DNA of 64,000 bases. It comes from Candidatus Ruminococcus intestinipullorum (GTDB lineage: Bacteria; Bacillota; Clostridia; Lachnospirales; Lachnospiraceae). Positions 17,310 through 26,154 of the stretch are shown here, piece after piece. Location of the stretch: the NCBI GenBank assembly GCA_018883985.1, contig JAHLFA010000059.1:1-64000 (forward strand), written 5' to 3'. Position numbers and translations under genes: made by a program. Numbering within the stretch: the stretch's first letter is position 1; the number at the start of each line of letters is the position of its first letter. Below the pieces are notes generated by a model. It saw nothing but the letters and a program-made list of their open reading frames with translations, did no database searches and was not told where the DNA came from.

Positions 17310-17843
17310 ATGAAATTAATGATAGCATCAGATATACATGGTTCAGCATATTATTGCAGAAAATTGTTGGAGGCATATAAGAGAGAAGAGGCAGATAGAC
17401 TTTTGCTTTTGGGGGATATTTTGTATCATGGGCCAAGAAATGATTTGCCAAGGGAATATGCACCAAAGGAAGTAATACAGCTTCTAAATTCTATGAAGAA
17501 TGAGATTTTGTGTGTAAGGGGGAATTGCGATACAGAGGTGGATCAAATGGTATTGGAATTTCCGATTTTGGCAGAATATGCATTGATAGAAGTGGATGGA
17601 AAAACAATGTTTGCTACACATGGACATAAGTGGAATCCACAAAACTTACCTATGTTGAAAGATGGGGATGTACTATTGAATGGACATACACACGTGCCAG
17701 CATGCGAGGAGATAAAGTTGGAGGGTGGAGGAACAGTATTGTATGTGAATCCAGGCTCTGTTTCAATTCCGAAGGAAAATTCAGGGCATGGTTATATGGT
17801 GTATGATAAAGGAAAATTTGTAATCGGGGACGTAGTCAAATGA
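17310..17843 (+). CDS. YfcE/MJ0936-family metallophosphoesterase
   Basis: A 177-residue calcineurin-like phosphodiesterase. The metal-site motifs are all present: ASDIHG at the start, LLLGDILYHG, RGNCD, ATHGHKW and NGHTHVP, followed by NPGSVSIPK. This matches the YfcE/YsnB subfamily, whose physiological substrate is not firmly known. It follows jetD by 14 bases and has AAAGGGAG upstream. Oddly, the last residues (VIGDVVK) and the TGA stop are encoded by the left arm and loop of the palindromic repeat at 17820-17865, so the native C-terminus may have been replaced. Confidence 0.88.
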   Translation: MKLMIASDIHGSAYYCRKLLEAYKREEADRLLLLGDILYHGPRNDLPREYAPKEVIQLLNSMKNEILCVRGNCDTEVDQMVLEFPILAEYALIEVDGKTMFATHGHKWNPQNLPMLKDGDVLLNGHTHVPACEEIKLEGGGTVLYVNPGSVSIPKENSGHGYMVYDKGKFVIGDVVK

Positions 17844-17865
17844 TTTTGACTACGTCCCCGATTAC
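17820..17865. repeat. Palindromic repeat (REP-like), copy 2, overlapping a CDS end
   Basis: Two 21-base arms starting GTAATCGGGGACGTAGTCAA surround a four-base TGAT loop. The sequence is closely related to the palindrome at 6981-7027. Its left half is translated as the C-terminus of the preceding phosphodiesterase and its loop supplies the stop codon. The hairpin may double as terminator. Confidence 0.9.
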
Positions 17866-18023
17866 AATTCACTGTGTCCCACTTGCAAGAAAGGTCCTAT
17901 TTTATAGAGAAAAAATAATAAAAAAAGGACGTTATTTGCAGGAGGGACAGGGTAAAATAAAAAAAGGGACAGGATAAACTTCAAATAGGGACGTACTCAA
18001 ATCAGATTTACTACGTCCCCGAT
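17866..18023. repeat. Repeat cluster with GGGACA motifs and a degenerate palindrome copy
   Basis: Downstream of copy 2 lie two related units, GGGACAGGGTAAAATAAA and GGGACAGGATAAACTTCAAA, an inverted partial TTCACTGTGTCCC, and a third, imperfect palindrome (17985-18023) with the GGGACGTA/TACGTCCCC core. No coding sequence is present. The arrangement resembles clustered REP elements of the kind moved by RAYT-type Y1 transposases; no transposase gene is visible in the window. Confidence 0.75.
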
Positions 18024-18028
18024 AAGAG

Positions 18029-18057
18029 TTGACATGAAGTTTTTGCTGTGATACGAT
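18029..18057 (+). promoter_or_regulatory. Sigma-A-like promoter of metG
   Basis: TTGACA (18029-18034) and TACGAT (18052-18057) with a 17-base spacer, 45 bases upstream of the metG start. It begins six bases after the repeat cluster. The leader is too short for a T-box riboswitch. Confidence 0.75.
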
Positions 18058-18102
18058 TTTTAGCAATGATATGATGACGGTCTTTAAAGAGGAGAAGGAA
18101 AT

Positions 18103-20001
18103 ATGGCAGAGAAACCAAAGTATTATATTACAACAGCGATAGCATACACATCAGGAAAGCCACACATTGGCAATACGTATGAGATTATCCTGGCGGATGC
18201 GATTGCTAGATACAAGAGAAGTCAGGGATATGATGTTTTTTTCCAGACAGGAACTGACGAGCATGGTCAGAAAATTGAGTTAAAAGCAGAGGAAGCAGGA
18301 GTTACACCAAAGGAATTTGTAGATAATGTAGCTGGGGAAATTAAGAGAATATGGGATTTAATGGATACGTCCTATGATAAATTCATCCGAACAACCGATG
18401 AGGATCATGAAAAGCAAGTGCAGAAGATTTTCAAAAAGTTGTATGATCAAGGGGATATTTATAAGGGACATTATGAGGGAATGTACTGCACGCCATGTGA
18501 GTCTTTCTTTACAGAATCGCAGCTTGTGGATGGAAAATGTCCAGATTGTGGTCGTGAGGTGCAGCCAGCAAAAGAGGAAGCGTATTTCTTTAAAATGAGT
18601 AAATACGCAGATAGACTTATTGAGCATATCAATACACATCCAGAATTTATTCAGCCAGTATCTAGAAAGAATGAGATGATGAACAATTTCCTTCTTCCAG
18701 GATTACAGGATTTGTGTGTATCTAGAACGTCTTTTAAATGGGGAATTCCAGTTGATTTTGACCCAAAACATGTTACGTATGTTTGGTTAGATGCATTGAC
18801 AAATTATATTACAGGAATTGGATATGATTGTGATGGAAATAGTACTGAGCAGTTTAACAAGCTTTGGCCAGCAGATTTACACTTGATTGGGAAGGATATT
18901 ATTCGATTCCATACAATTTATTGGCCAATCTTTTTAATGGCGTTGGATCTTCCACTTCCAAAACAAGTATTTGGACATCCTTGGCTACTTCAAGGTGATG
19001 GAAAGATGAGCAAATCAAAAGGAAATGTTTTGTATGCTGATGAATTAGCAGATTTCTTTGGCGTAGATGCAGTTCGTTATTTTGTTCTTCATGAGATGCC
19101 ATTTGAAAATGATGGGGTTATTACATGGGAATTGATGGTAGAGCGTATGAATTCTGATTTGGCAAATACGCTTGGAAATCTTGTAAACAGAACAGTATCT
19201 ATGACAAATAAGTATTTTGGTGGGGTTGTTACAGATAAAGGTGTTAAAGAAGATGTGGATGCAGAATTAAAAGCTATGGCAGAAGCTACACCAAATAATG
19301 TAGAGCTTAAAATGAATGATTTACGTGTTGCAGATGCAATCACAGAAATTTTCAATTTATTTAAACGCTGTAATAAATATATCGATGAAACAATGCCATG
19401 GGTTTTAGCTAAGAATGAAGAGGATAAGGATCGTTTAGAAACTGTTCTTTGGAATCTCATTCAAGGTATTTCTTGTGGTGCTAGATTATTGGAATCTTTC
19501 ATGCCATCTACAAGTAAGAAAATCTTGGAACAGCTTGGAAATGGGCATGTAACAGAGAAGCCAGAAATTTTATTTGCAAGATTAGATTTAGAAGAAGTGA
19601 TGAAAAAAGTGGAAGAACTTCATCCTCCAGTTAAGGAAGAGAAGGAAGAGGCAGTAATAGATATAGAAGCAAAACCAGAAATTACATTTGAACAATTTGG
19701 TGCGATGCAATTTCAGGTTGGAGAAATTATTGCATGTGAAGAAGTAAAGAAATCAAAAAAACTTCTTTGCGCTCAAGTAAAAGTTGGCAGCCAGATTAAA
19801 CAAATTGTTTCTGGAATAAAAGGCCATTACACAGCCGAAGAAATGGTTGGGAAAAAGGTAATGGTACTTGTAAATTTAAAACCAGCAAAATTAGCTGGAG
19901 TTCTTTCTGAAGGAATGCTTTTGTGTGCCGAGGATGCTGATGGAAACTTAGCATTAATGACACCAGAAAAGGATATGCCAGCAGGGGCAGAAATTTGCTA
20001 A
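18103..20001 (+). CDS. metG: Methionyl-tRNA synthetase
   Basis: The enzyme charges tRNA-Met in translation. The 632-residue protein is full length: class I HIGH variant HIGN (residues 21-24), zinc knuckle with CTPC and CPDC, KMSKSKGN in the nucleotide-binding site, helical anticodon-binding domain, and a C-terminal EMAP-like tRNA-binding domain (about 530-632) with VGSQIKQIVSG and LAGVLSEGM. The start has AGAGGAGAAGG upstream. It is transcribed alone from the promoter at 18029 and ends at the hairpin at 20014-20055. Confidence 0.97.
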   Translation: MAEKPKYYITTAIAYTSGKPHIGNTYEIILADAIARYKRSQGYDVFFQTGTDEHGQKIELKAEEAGVTPKEFVDNVAGEIKRIWDLMDTSYDKFIRTTDEDHEKQVQKIFKKLYDQGDIYKGHYEGMYCTPCESFFTESQLVDGKCPDCGREVQPAKEEAYFFKMSKYADRLIEHINTHPEFIQPVSRKNEMMNNFLLPGLQDLCVSRTSFKWGIPVDFDPKHVTYVWLDALTNYITGIGYDCDGNSTEQFNKLWPADLHLIGKDIIRFHTIYWPIFLMALDLPLPKQVFGHPWLLQGDGKMSKSKGNVLYADELADFFGVDAVRYFVLHEMPFENDGVITWELMVERMNSDLANTLGNLVNRTVSMTNKYFGGVVTDKGVKEDVDAELKAMAEATPNNVELKMNDLRVADAITEIFNLFKRCNKYIDETMPWVLAKNEEDKDRLETVLWNLIQGISCGARLLESFMPSTSKKILEQLGNGHVTEKPEILFARLDLEEVMKKVEELHPPVKEEKEEAVIDIEAKPEITFEQFGAMQFQVGEIIACEEVKKSKKLLCAQVKVGSQIKQIVSGIKGHYTAEEMVGKKVMVLVNLKPAKLAGVLSEGMLLCAEDADGNLALMTPEKDMPAGAEIC

Positions 20002-20013
20002 AAATAGGTATTG

Positions 20014-20055
20014 CCTTAGGAATTTGCATAAGTCAAGTTCCTAAGGTTTTATTTT
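20014..20055 (+). terminator. Rho-independent terminator of metG
   Basis: A 13-base stem, CCTTAGGAATTTG with CAAGTTCCTAAGG, is followed by TTTTATTTTT. It lies 12 bases after the metG stop codon. Confidence 0.9.
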
Positions 20056-20205
20056 TATAAAAATATTCTGAAAATATAAACTAAAAATAAATAAAAGCAG
20101 AAAATAATATTAATTAAATTATATAGGTTGACTTATTTAGAGTTTGGGTGCTATTATATAAACAATCCAAGAGGGATAAATAAAAAAGGTTAGGAGGAAG
20201 GTCCA

Positions 20206-20307
20206 ATGGACAGTGTATCGTCACTAAAAGTTCAATATGTTCGTGGTATGACAGATATAGATTCCTGTAAGATGAGGCCTTTACCATCTGTAAACATATT
20301 GAAGTAA
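20206..20307 (+). CDS. Possible small peptide of 33 residues, unrecognised
   Basis: A short frame starting MDSVSSLKVQ is preceded by TAGGAGG with 8 bases of spacing, which is a strong ribosome site. The 3' part overlaps one arm of an 11-base inverted repeat (TTCAATATGTT at 20231-20241, AACATATTGAA at 20293-20303). I do not recognise the peptide. It may be a real small gene, a leader, or the surviving start of a decayed gene, since the following 260 bases contain only broken frames. Confidence 0.3.
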   Translation: MDSVSSLKVQYVRGMTDIDSCKMRPLPSVNILK

Positions 20308-20609
20308 TATACCACACTTAGTCAAAGTTCTTTTATATGTGTAAAGAAACATATCAAAGAATACGAGTTTTATATGAGATACCTCCAATAGTTTGGAAAT
20401 AATTTAGTAGTTGGTTGGAATATTGAAGCACAATACTGCGATGGACGAAACATTATAGAAAAACATTGAAGAAAGGGTCTTAAATTATAAAATAGTATCG
20501 ATTACCTAGTCGAATTTGACTATAAACTTGGAAGAGTAAAGGCCTTACAGGAACCCTGTTAAAGGTTTTTCAATTTTCAATATTGTAAATTTACAGAATA
20601 ACCAAAAGA
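20308..20609. other. Non-coding stretch, possibly decayed sequence
   Basis: No frame longer than about 25 codons with a ribosome site is visible on either strand. Short coding-like fragments occur in different frames but match no family I recognise. It resembles the decayed stretches elsewhere in the window, without an identifiable parent gene. Confidence 0.3.
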
Positions 20610-20612
20610 AAA

Positions 20613-20647
20613 TGCATCTTCAATTTGAATTGGGGGTGCATTTTTTT
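20613..20647 (+). terminator. Hairpin with T-run upstream of the TPR/AAA gene
   Basis: ATGCATCTTCAATT pairs with AATTGGGGGTGCAT (several G-T pairs) and is followed by seven T. It would stop transcripts arriving from the 20.2 kb region and directly precedes the next promoter. Confidence 0.7.
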
Positions 20648-20674
20648 GACATTATAGGAGTCATATGGTAAACT
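20646..20674 (+). promoter_or_regulatory. Sigma-A-like promoter of the TPR/AAA gene
   Basis: TTGACA (20646-20651) and TAAACT (20669-20674), with a 17-base spacer, lie about 30 bases upstream of the coding start. Confidence 0.6.
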
Positions 20675-20702
20675 TAAAAAAATAGCGAATGAGGTGAGCG
20701 TA

Positions 20703-23153
20703 GTGGATAAGTACGAATATAAGTTAAAGACAGAACAGATGATGGAACTTATCGAACATGGCGCATATGATAAAGCAGTTGAGATTGCAGATACAATAGA
20801 TTGGCGGCGTGTAAGAAATGTGAATATGCTGGTAAGTGTTAGCAATGTATATGAAAAGAATAGAGATTATCAAAAAAGCTATGAGGTACTAAAGATAGCA
20901 GGTGAACGTGCAGAAGGCAGTAAAAAGCTATTGAATCACTTATGTATTTTAGCTATTAGAACTGGACATTTGGATCAGGCAGTGGAGTATTACGATAGAT
21001 TTCTTCAAGTAGCACCAAAGGATCCAAACCAGTATATTTTAAAATACCATATACTCAGAGCAAAGAGAGCTTCTATCAAGCAGCAGATTCAGGCATTGGA
21101 ACAGTTTAAGAAGTCAGAATACATAGAAGAGTGGGCATATGAGCTGGCAAAACGCTATGAAGAAGCTGGAATGTTAGAAGAGTGTATTGAAGAGTGTGAC
21201 GATTTGATTCTTTGGTTTAGTGAAGGCAAGTACGTTTATAAAGCAATGGAATTAAAGATGAAGTATAAGCCATTGACACCATCCCAGCAGGAAAAATACG
21301 ATAGAAGATTCCAACCAAAGGAATCCTATACAGAAAAGTTGGTGGAGGCTGAACAAAAGCCTGAAGAACCAAAGCAAGAGGGTACAGAAGAGATTAGGAA
21401 AGAAGAACCCGAAGAAGGAAAGAAAAAGAGAAAACTCGGAGATACGATGAAGCTTGGTGAGGCACTTCAAAATCTATTTAGAAAAAAAGAAGAGCCTGAG
21501 ATAACAGAGCCAGAGTCAGAGGAAGAAGTAGAGGAAATAGCAGAACAGCCAGAAGAGGTACCATCCGAGGAGCCAGTACAAACGGAAGAACCTGAGGATG
21601 ATTTTTCAGATTTAGGACAAGATATCACAGAAATTAAAGATATGGCAGATAGTGAACTGATAGAGGAGATGGCAAATATGCCACAGGAAGAGTTAGAGTC
21701 AGTAGAAGAGGTCAAAGTGGAAGATATGGAGAAGAAACCGATTCAGGATATGCAAGAATTAAAACCAAATAATGAAGTAGATGCACAGGATGGACTTAGT
21801 ATAGATGATATCCTTGCAGAGTGGGATGCTCAGTCAGAATATGAACCTGCAAAAGAGGAAGAGCAGACCCCAATCTTATCACCTGAGATTCAAAAAATGA
21901 TTGATGAAATTGAAGGGGTTGAAGAAACGAAAGAAGAACCTATAGAAGAGTCTATGGAAGAATCTATAGAGGAAGAGGTTCCCGAGGAGATTTCTACAGA
22001 AGAAGAGGATGTACTCCTAGATGAAGAAGATGCAGAGGAGTATGTAGAAGACTTCTTAGAAGAGGAATTGTTAGACGAAGAGTTTGAAGAAGAACTTGAA
22101 GAAGAAATGGAAGATGATTACGAGAGTATTTCAGCAGGAATTGAAGAGGAGTTTAGAGCAAATCCAATGGATGAAATGGATGACCGTGAAATTCCAGATG
22201 AAGATGAACCAGTAGATATTCTTTCAGCTACAACACCACTTAGTAGAAAAGAAACGGCAAAATTAATTGCTACTGGTAAGACATCCCCACTTCCAACAGC
22301 TGAAATAGCAAACGCATTATCTATTTCTGATACAGGGTTTTTGGTACACAGCAGATACGATTTATCTGGACAAAATGGAGTAAAACGTGCAGGATTAACA
22401 GACGAACAGAAAAAGCTATTTTCTTATTTCGTACCAGTACGTGGTATGAGTGAGCAGCTTGTTGATGTATTGGAGCAAGATAGAAACTGTACAAATAGAC
22501 AAGGTACATCTTGTACTGGAAACCTGCTTATTATTGGAAATAAAGGAAATGGAAAAACCGTTTTAGCGGTAGATGTAGTAAAAGCAATTCAAAAACAACG
22601 AAACATTCGTCAAGGAAAAGTTGCAATTATTACAGGGGAAGCATTAAATAAAAAGAAAATAAGCGATATAATTACAAAATTATACGGTGGAGCTTTGATT
22701 ATTGAAAAGGCTGGAAAATTAGATGAAAAGACAGTGGCAAAGCTGAATAAAGCAATGGAAAAGGATACAGGCGAGATGCTTATAGTATTGGAAGAGCAAA
22801 GAAAGCCACTGGATAGACTTCTTACATCGAATCGAGAATTTAGAAAGAAATTTACGTCTAGGTTAGAAGTACCAATTTTCATCAATGATGAATTGGTGAC
22901 ATTTGGTCAAACTTATGCACAGGAAAACGGATATCGAATTGATGAAATGGGAATTCTTGCATTATATAGCAGAATTGATTCTATGCAAAGAGAAGATCAT
23001 TCCGTTACGATAGCAGAAGTGAAAGAAGTTATGGACGAAGCTATGGCACATTCACAAAAAGCATCGGCAAAAAAATTAGTGAAACGAGTATTAGGTAAGA
23101 ATACGGATGATGCAGACCGAATTATTCTTACAGAGAAGGATTTTAATATCTAA
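20703..23153 (+). CDS. TPR / acidic linker / AAA-like P-loop protein, function unknown
   Basis: An 816-residue protein with three parts. Residues 1-210 are helical TPR-like repeats. Residues about 215-515 are very rich in Glu and low in complexity. Residues about 530-816 form a P-loop domain with Walker A GNKGNGKT and an arrangement resembling CbbX/SpoVK AAA+ ATPases, but the Walker B position reads ALIIEKAGKL instead of the usual FIDEA. An arginine-rich FRKKFTSRLEVP segment sits where the sensor/finger region would be. No signal peptide is visible, so it is probably cytoplasmic. GTG 20703 is preferred because GAGGTGAG lies just upstream. It precedes the exopolysaccharide locus but has its own promoter and terminator. 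I do not know its function. Confidence 0.75.
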   Translation: MDKYEYKLKTEQMMELIEHGAYDKAVEIADTIDWRRVRNVNMLVSVSNVYEKNRDYQKSYEVLKIAGERAEGSKKLLNHLCILAIRTGHLDQAVEYYDRFLQVAPKDPNQYILKYHILRAKRASIKQQIQALEQFKKSEYIEEWAYELAKRYEEAGMLEECIEECDDLILWFSEGKYVYKAMELKMKYKPLTPSQQEKYDRRFQPKESYTEKLVEAEQKPEEPKQEGTEEIRKEEPEEGKKKRKLGDTMKLGEALQNLFRKKEEPEITEPESEEEVEEIAEQPEEVPSEEPVQTEEPEDDFSDLGQDITEIKDMADSELIEEMANMPQEELESVEEVKVEDMEKKPIQDMQELKPNNEVDAQDGLSIDDILAEWDAQSEYEPAKEEEQTPILSPEIQKMIDEIEGVEETKEEPIEESMEESIEEEVPEEISTEEEDVLLDEEDAEEYVEDFLEEELLDEEFEEELEEEMEDDYESISAGIEEEFRANPMDEMDDREIPDEDEPVDILSATTPLSRKETAKLIATGKTSPLPTAEIANALSISDTGFLVHSRYDLSGQNGVKRAGLTDEQKKLFSYFVPVRGMSEQLVDVLEQDRNCTNRQGTSCTGNLLIIGNKGNGKTVLAVDVVKAIQKQRNIRQGKVAIITGEALNKKKISDIITKLYGGALIIEKAGKLDEKTVAKLNKAMEKDTGEMLIVLEEQRKPLDRLLTSNREFRKKFTSRLEVPIFINDELVTFGQTYAQENGYRIDEMGILALYSRIDSMQREDHSVTIAEVKEVMDEAMAHSQKASAKKLVKRVLGKNTDDADRIILTEKDFNI

Positions 23154-23165
23154 GAAAATAAAGAG

Positions 23166-23199
23166 GATTATCTACTTTTAGTGGATAGTCCTTTTTTAT
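23166..23199 (+). terminator. Rho-independent terminator of the TPR/AAA gene
   Basis: GGATTATCTAC pairs with GTGGATAGTCC around a TTTTA loop and is followed by TTTTTTA. It lies just after the stop codon at 23153. Confidence 0.85.
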
Positions 23200-23229
23200 G
23201 CGAAAAATGTGGTAATAACGAGAAATTTG

Positions 23230-23258
23230 TTGAGTTAATACACCGAAAGTGGTATGAT
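23230..23258 (+). promoter_or_regulatory. Promoter of the exopolysaccharide locus
   Basis: TTGAGT (23230-23235) and TATGAT (23253-23258) with a 17-base spacer lie 45 bases ahead of the first gene of the locus. Confidence 0.6.
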
Positions 23259-23302
23259 AATAAGCAGTGTTGATAAAAAATTTGGGGGGTTGGGGAAAAG
23301 TT

Positions 23303-24754
23303 ATGTATAGAAAGAAGTCAGAAGGTTGGTTTAAACACTACGATTTTGTATTATTTGATTTAATTTGTATTCAACTTGCATTTACAGTGTCTTATATGAT
23401 TCGCCATGATGGAACGATTCCATACGGTAATCCATTATATAGAAATATGGCATTGTTCTTAGGTCTGGTGGATATTATTTTTATTATTTTATTTGAAGGA
23501 TATAAGGATATTCTAAAGAGAGGATATTACTTAGAGTTTATTGCTGTAATTAAGCAAGTCATGTTAATAGAATTATTTTCCGTATTTTATTTATTCACCT
23601 TGCAAAAAGGGGATGATTATTCACGGATTGTTTTGTATCTTACAGGAATTATATATGGTGTATTTACATATATTGTTCGCATTATTTGGAAGAGATGTCT
23701 AAAAAAAGGCATTCGTAAATTTGATAGATGTTCTCTGATTCTTGTAACCACAAGTGATATTGCATCTAAGGTAATCAAAAACATAACGAAAGAGGAATAT
23801 GGAGTTTATGATATCACAGGTCTTGTGATTATAGATTGTGATATGCGAGGGCAGGAGATAGAAGGAATTCCTGTTATTGCTACTGAGAGTACAGCTTCAG
23901 ATTATATCTGTCAAAATTGGGTAGATGAGGTATTTGTAAAGGTTAGTTCGGAAAATAAGCATCCAGAGAATTTAGTAGAAGAATTGTTAAAGATGGGTGT
24001 TGTAGTGCATGTGCATCTTGCGAAGATTTCCTATGCAAGAGGTGGCAAGCAATTAATTGAAAAAATGGGAGATTATACGGTTTTAACAACAAGTATTAAT
24101 TATACAACAGCTAGACAGGCAATTTTAAAACGCAGCTTGGATATTATTGGCGGAATTGTTGGATGCATAGTAGCAGGGATTATTTTTGTATTTATAGGTC
24201 CTATTATATATATAAGTTCCCCAGGGCCAATTATTTTTACGCAAACTCGTGTAGGAAAGAACGGAAAGAAATTTAAGATGTATAAGTTCCGTAGTATGTA
24301 CTTAGATGCAGAGGAGCGAAAGAAGGAACTTATGGCACAGAATCGTGTAAAAGATGGAAGAATGTTTAAGGTGGATTTTGATACTAGAGTGATTGGAAAT
24401 CGAATTCTTCCAGATGGTACGAAAAAAACTGGAATCGGGAATTTTATTCGTGTCGCATCTTTGGATGAGTTTCCACAGTTTTTTAATGTGCTTAAGGGTG
24501 ATATGTCCTTGGTAGGTACTCGCCCTCCTACAGTTGAGGAAGTGGAGAAGTATAATCTGCATCATAGGGCAAGGTTATCGACTAAGCCAGGAATTACAGG
24601 TATGTGGCAGATTAGTGGACGAAGTGATATTGTGGATTTCGAGGAAGTTGTAAGGCTTGACACGGAGTATATTGAAAATTGGAGTATTGGTTTGGATCTT
24701 AAGATACTGTTTAAGACAGTGGGAGCTGTTTTGAAGAAAAAGGGATCGATGTAA
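23303..24754 (+). CDS. Priming polyprenyl-phosphate sugar-1-phosphate transferase
   Basis: Transfers the first sugar-1-phosphate to undecaprenyl phosphate to start the repeat unit. The 483-residue protein has four N-terminal membrane helices, a CoA-binding-like Rossmann segment (VTTSDIASKVIK), and the C-terminal bacterial sugar-transferase domain with FKMYKFRSMYLDAEE, ASLDEFPQFFNVLKGDMSLV and GTRPPTVEEV, then PGITGMWQISGRSD. This is the WcaJ/EpsE-type polyisoprenyl glycosylphosphotransferase. ATG 23303 is chosen because the longer frame from GTG 23267 includes untypical residues read from the ribosome-site region. The sugar transferred (Glc, Gal or GlcNAc) cannot be deduced. Confidence 0.92.
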   Translation: MYRKKSEGWFKHYDFVLFDLICIQLAFTVSYMIRHDGTIPYGNPLYRNMALFLGLVDIIFIILFEGYKDILKRGYYLEFIAVIKQVMLIELFSVFYLFTLQKGDDYSRIVLYLTGIIYGVFTYIVRIIWKRCLKKGIRKFDRCSLILVTTSDIASKVIKNITKEEYGVYDITGLVIIDCDMRGQEIEGIPVIATESTASDYICQNWVDEVFVKVSSENKHPENLVEELLKMGVVVHVHLAKISYARGGKQLIEKMGDYTVLTTSINYTTARQAILKRSLDIIGGIVGCIVAGIIFVFIGPIIYISSPGPIIFTQTRVGKNGKKFKMYKFRSMYLDAEERKKELMAQNRVKDGRMFKVDFDTRVIGNRILPDGTKKTGIGNFIRVASLDEFPQFFNVLKGDMSLVGTRPPTVEEVEKYNLHHRARLSTKPGITGMWQISGRSDIVDFEEVVRLDTEYIENWSIGLDLKILFKTVGAVLKKKGSM

Positions 24755-24784
24755 GGGGAGAATAGGTGAAAAAGGAGAAACGGA

Positions 24785-26041
24785 ATGAGAAACTTTGACG
24801 AATTGAAAATTGCAGTTGCAGGCACAGGATATGTTGGATTATCAATTGCTACACTTTTGTCTCAGCATCATAAAGTTTATGCTGTGGATATTAATTCAGA
24901 AAAGGTTGATATGATAAATAAGAGGAAATCACCTATTCAAGACGATTATATTGAGAGATATTTAGCAGAGAAAGACTTGGATTTGACTGCAACACTTGAT
25001 GCAAAGAAGGCATATAGGGATGTGGATTTTATTATAATTGCTGCACCGACAAACTATGACTCTTCTACTCAATATTTTGATACTTCTGCCATAGAGAATG
25101 TTCTTGGATTAGCTATGGAGTATAATCCAAATGCTATCGTAGTTATTAAGAGTACCATTCCAGTTGGATATACAGAAAATATTCGTAAAAAAACAGGGTG
25201 TAAAAATATACTTTTCAGCCCTGAATTTTTAAGAGAATCAAAGGCATTATATGATAATTTATATCCTTCTAGAATTATTGTGGGTACAGATTTAGAGGAT
25301 GAAAGATTAGTTGAAGCAGCTCATGTCTTTGCTAAGCTTCTACAAGAAGGTGCGAAAAAGGAAAATGTAGAGACATTGTTTATGGGATTTACAGAAGCTG
25401 AAGCTGTAAAGTTGTTTGCAAATACATACTTGGCTTTACGAGTTGCGTACTTTAATGAGCTAGATACTTATGCAGAAATGAAAGGTCTTAATACACAGCA
25501 AATTATAAAGGGTGTGTGTTTAGATTCACGTATTGGAGATTTTTATAATAATCCAAGTTTTGGATATGGTGGATATTGTTTACCTAAAGATACAAAACAG
25601 CTATTGGCTAACTATCAAGATATTCCAGAAAATCTAATTGAAGCTATTGTAGAGAGTAATAAGACAAGGAAAGATTTCATAGCAGATCGGATTTTAAATC
25701 TAGCTGGTTATGATGATAGCGATACTTGTGATGATTGTAGAGAAAATGAAGAAAAAGAATGCTTGATAGGTGTATATAGATTAACGATGAAAAGCAATTC
25801 AGATAATTTCCGACAGAGCAGCATTCAAGGTGTTATTAATAGGATTAAGTCTAAGGGAGCAAAAGTTGTACTATATGAGCCAACGTTAGAGGATGGTAGT
25901 ACATTTCTTGGAAGTTTGGTTGTTAATGATTTGAATAAGTTTAAAGAAGTATCACAGGCTATTATTGCAAATAGATATGATGCGTGTTTGGACGATGTGA
26001 GGGAAAAAGTATATACGAGGGATATTTTTCAAAGAGATTAA
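24785..26041 (+). CDS. UDP-glucose 6-dehydrogenase
   Basis: Oxidises UDP-glucose to UDP-glucuronate for the polysaccharide. The 418-residue protein has the N-terminal NAD-binding loop [10 protein letters not shown], the substrate segment [19 protein letters not shown], and the active-site cysteine in [11 protein letters not shown] (about residue 264). An acidic, Cys-containing insertion around 318-326 (DTCDDCREN) is longer than in most relatives. AAGGAGA precedes the start. Uronic acid in the product is therefore expected. It ends two bases before the decayed rhamnose-gene stretch. Confidence 0.93.
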   Translation: MRNFDELKIAVAGTGYVGLSIATLLSQHHKVYAVDINSEKVDMINKRKSPIQDDYIERYLAEKDLDLTATLDAKKAYRDVDFIIIAAPTNYDSSTQYFDTSAIENVLGLAMEYNPNAIVVIKSTIPVGYTENIRKKTGCKNILFSPEFLRESKALYDNLYPSRIIVGTDLEDERLVEAAHVFAKLLQEGAKKENVETLFMGFTEAEAVKLFANTYLALRVAYFNELDTYAEMKGLNTQQIIKGVCLDSRIGDFYNNPSFGYGGYCLPKDTKQLLANYQDIPENLIEAIVESNKTRKDFIADRILNLAGYDDSDTCDDCRENEEKECLIGVYRLTMKSNSDNFRQSSIQGVINRIKSKGAKVVLYEPTLEDGSTFLGSLVVNDLNKFKEVSQAIIANRYDACLDDVREKVYTRDIFQRD

Positions 26042-26043
26042 AT

Positions 26044-26145
26044 ATGGGAGGATACAGAACGAATTGTATTATTCTAGAGGGCGATTCTGGTATATACCTG
26101 TATCCATTGACGAAAGTTACGAGCAAGAAGCATAATGAGTTGGGC
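26044..26145 (+). pseudogene. rfbA: rfbA (glucose-1-phosphate thymidylyltransferase) 5' remnant
   Basis: Reading from the ATG at 26044 gives a damaged form of the RfbA N-terminus: CIILEGDSGIYLYPLTKVTS against the family pattern IILAGGSGTRLYPLTxVTS. The catalytic Arg of GGSGTRL is lost and the frame ends in a stop shortly after. Only about 100 bases of an expected 880 remain. It is the first of four rhamnose-pathway remnants in a row. Confidence 0.7.
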
Positions 26146-26154
26146 TAGCTGCCA

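Noticed and set aside
18029-18102. T-box riboswitch upstream of metG
   Set aside because: The distance from promoter to start is only about 45 bases, with no specifier stem or T-box sequence.
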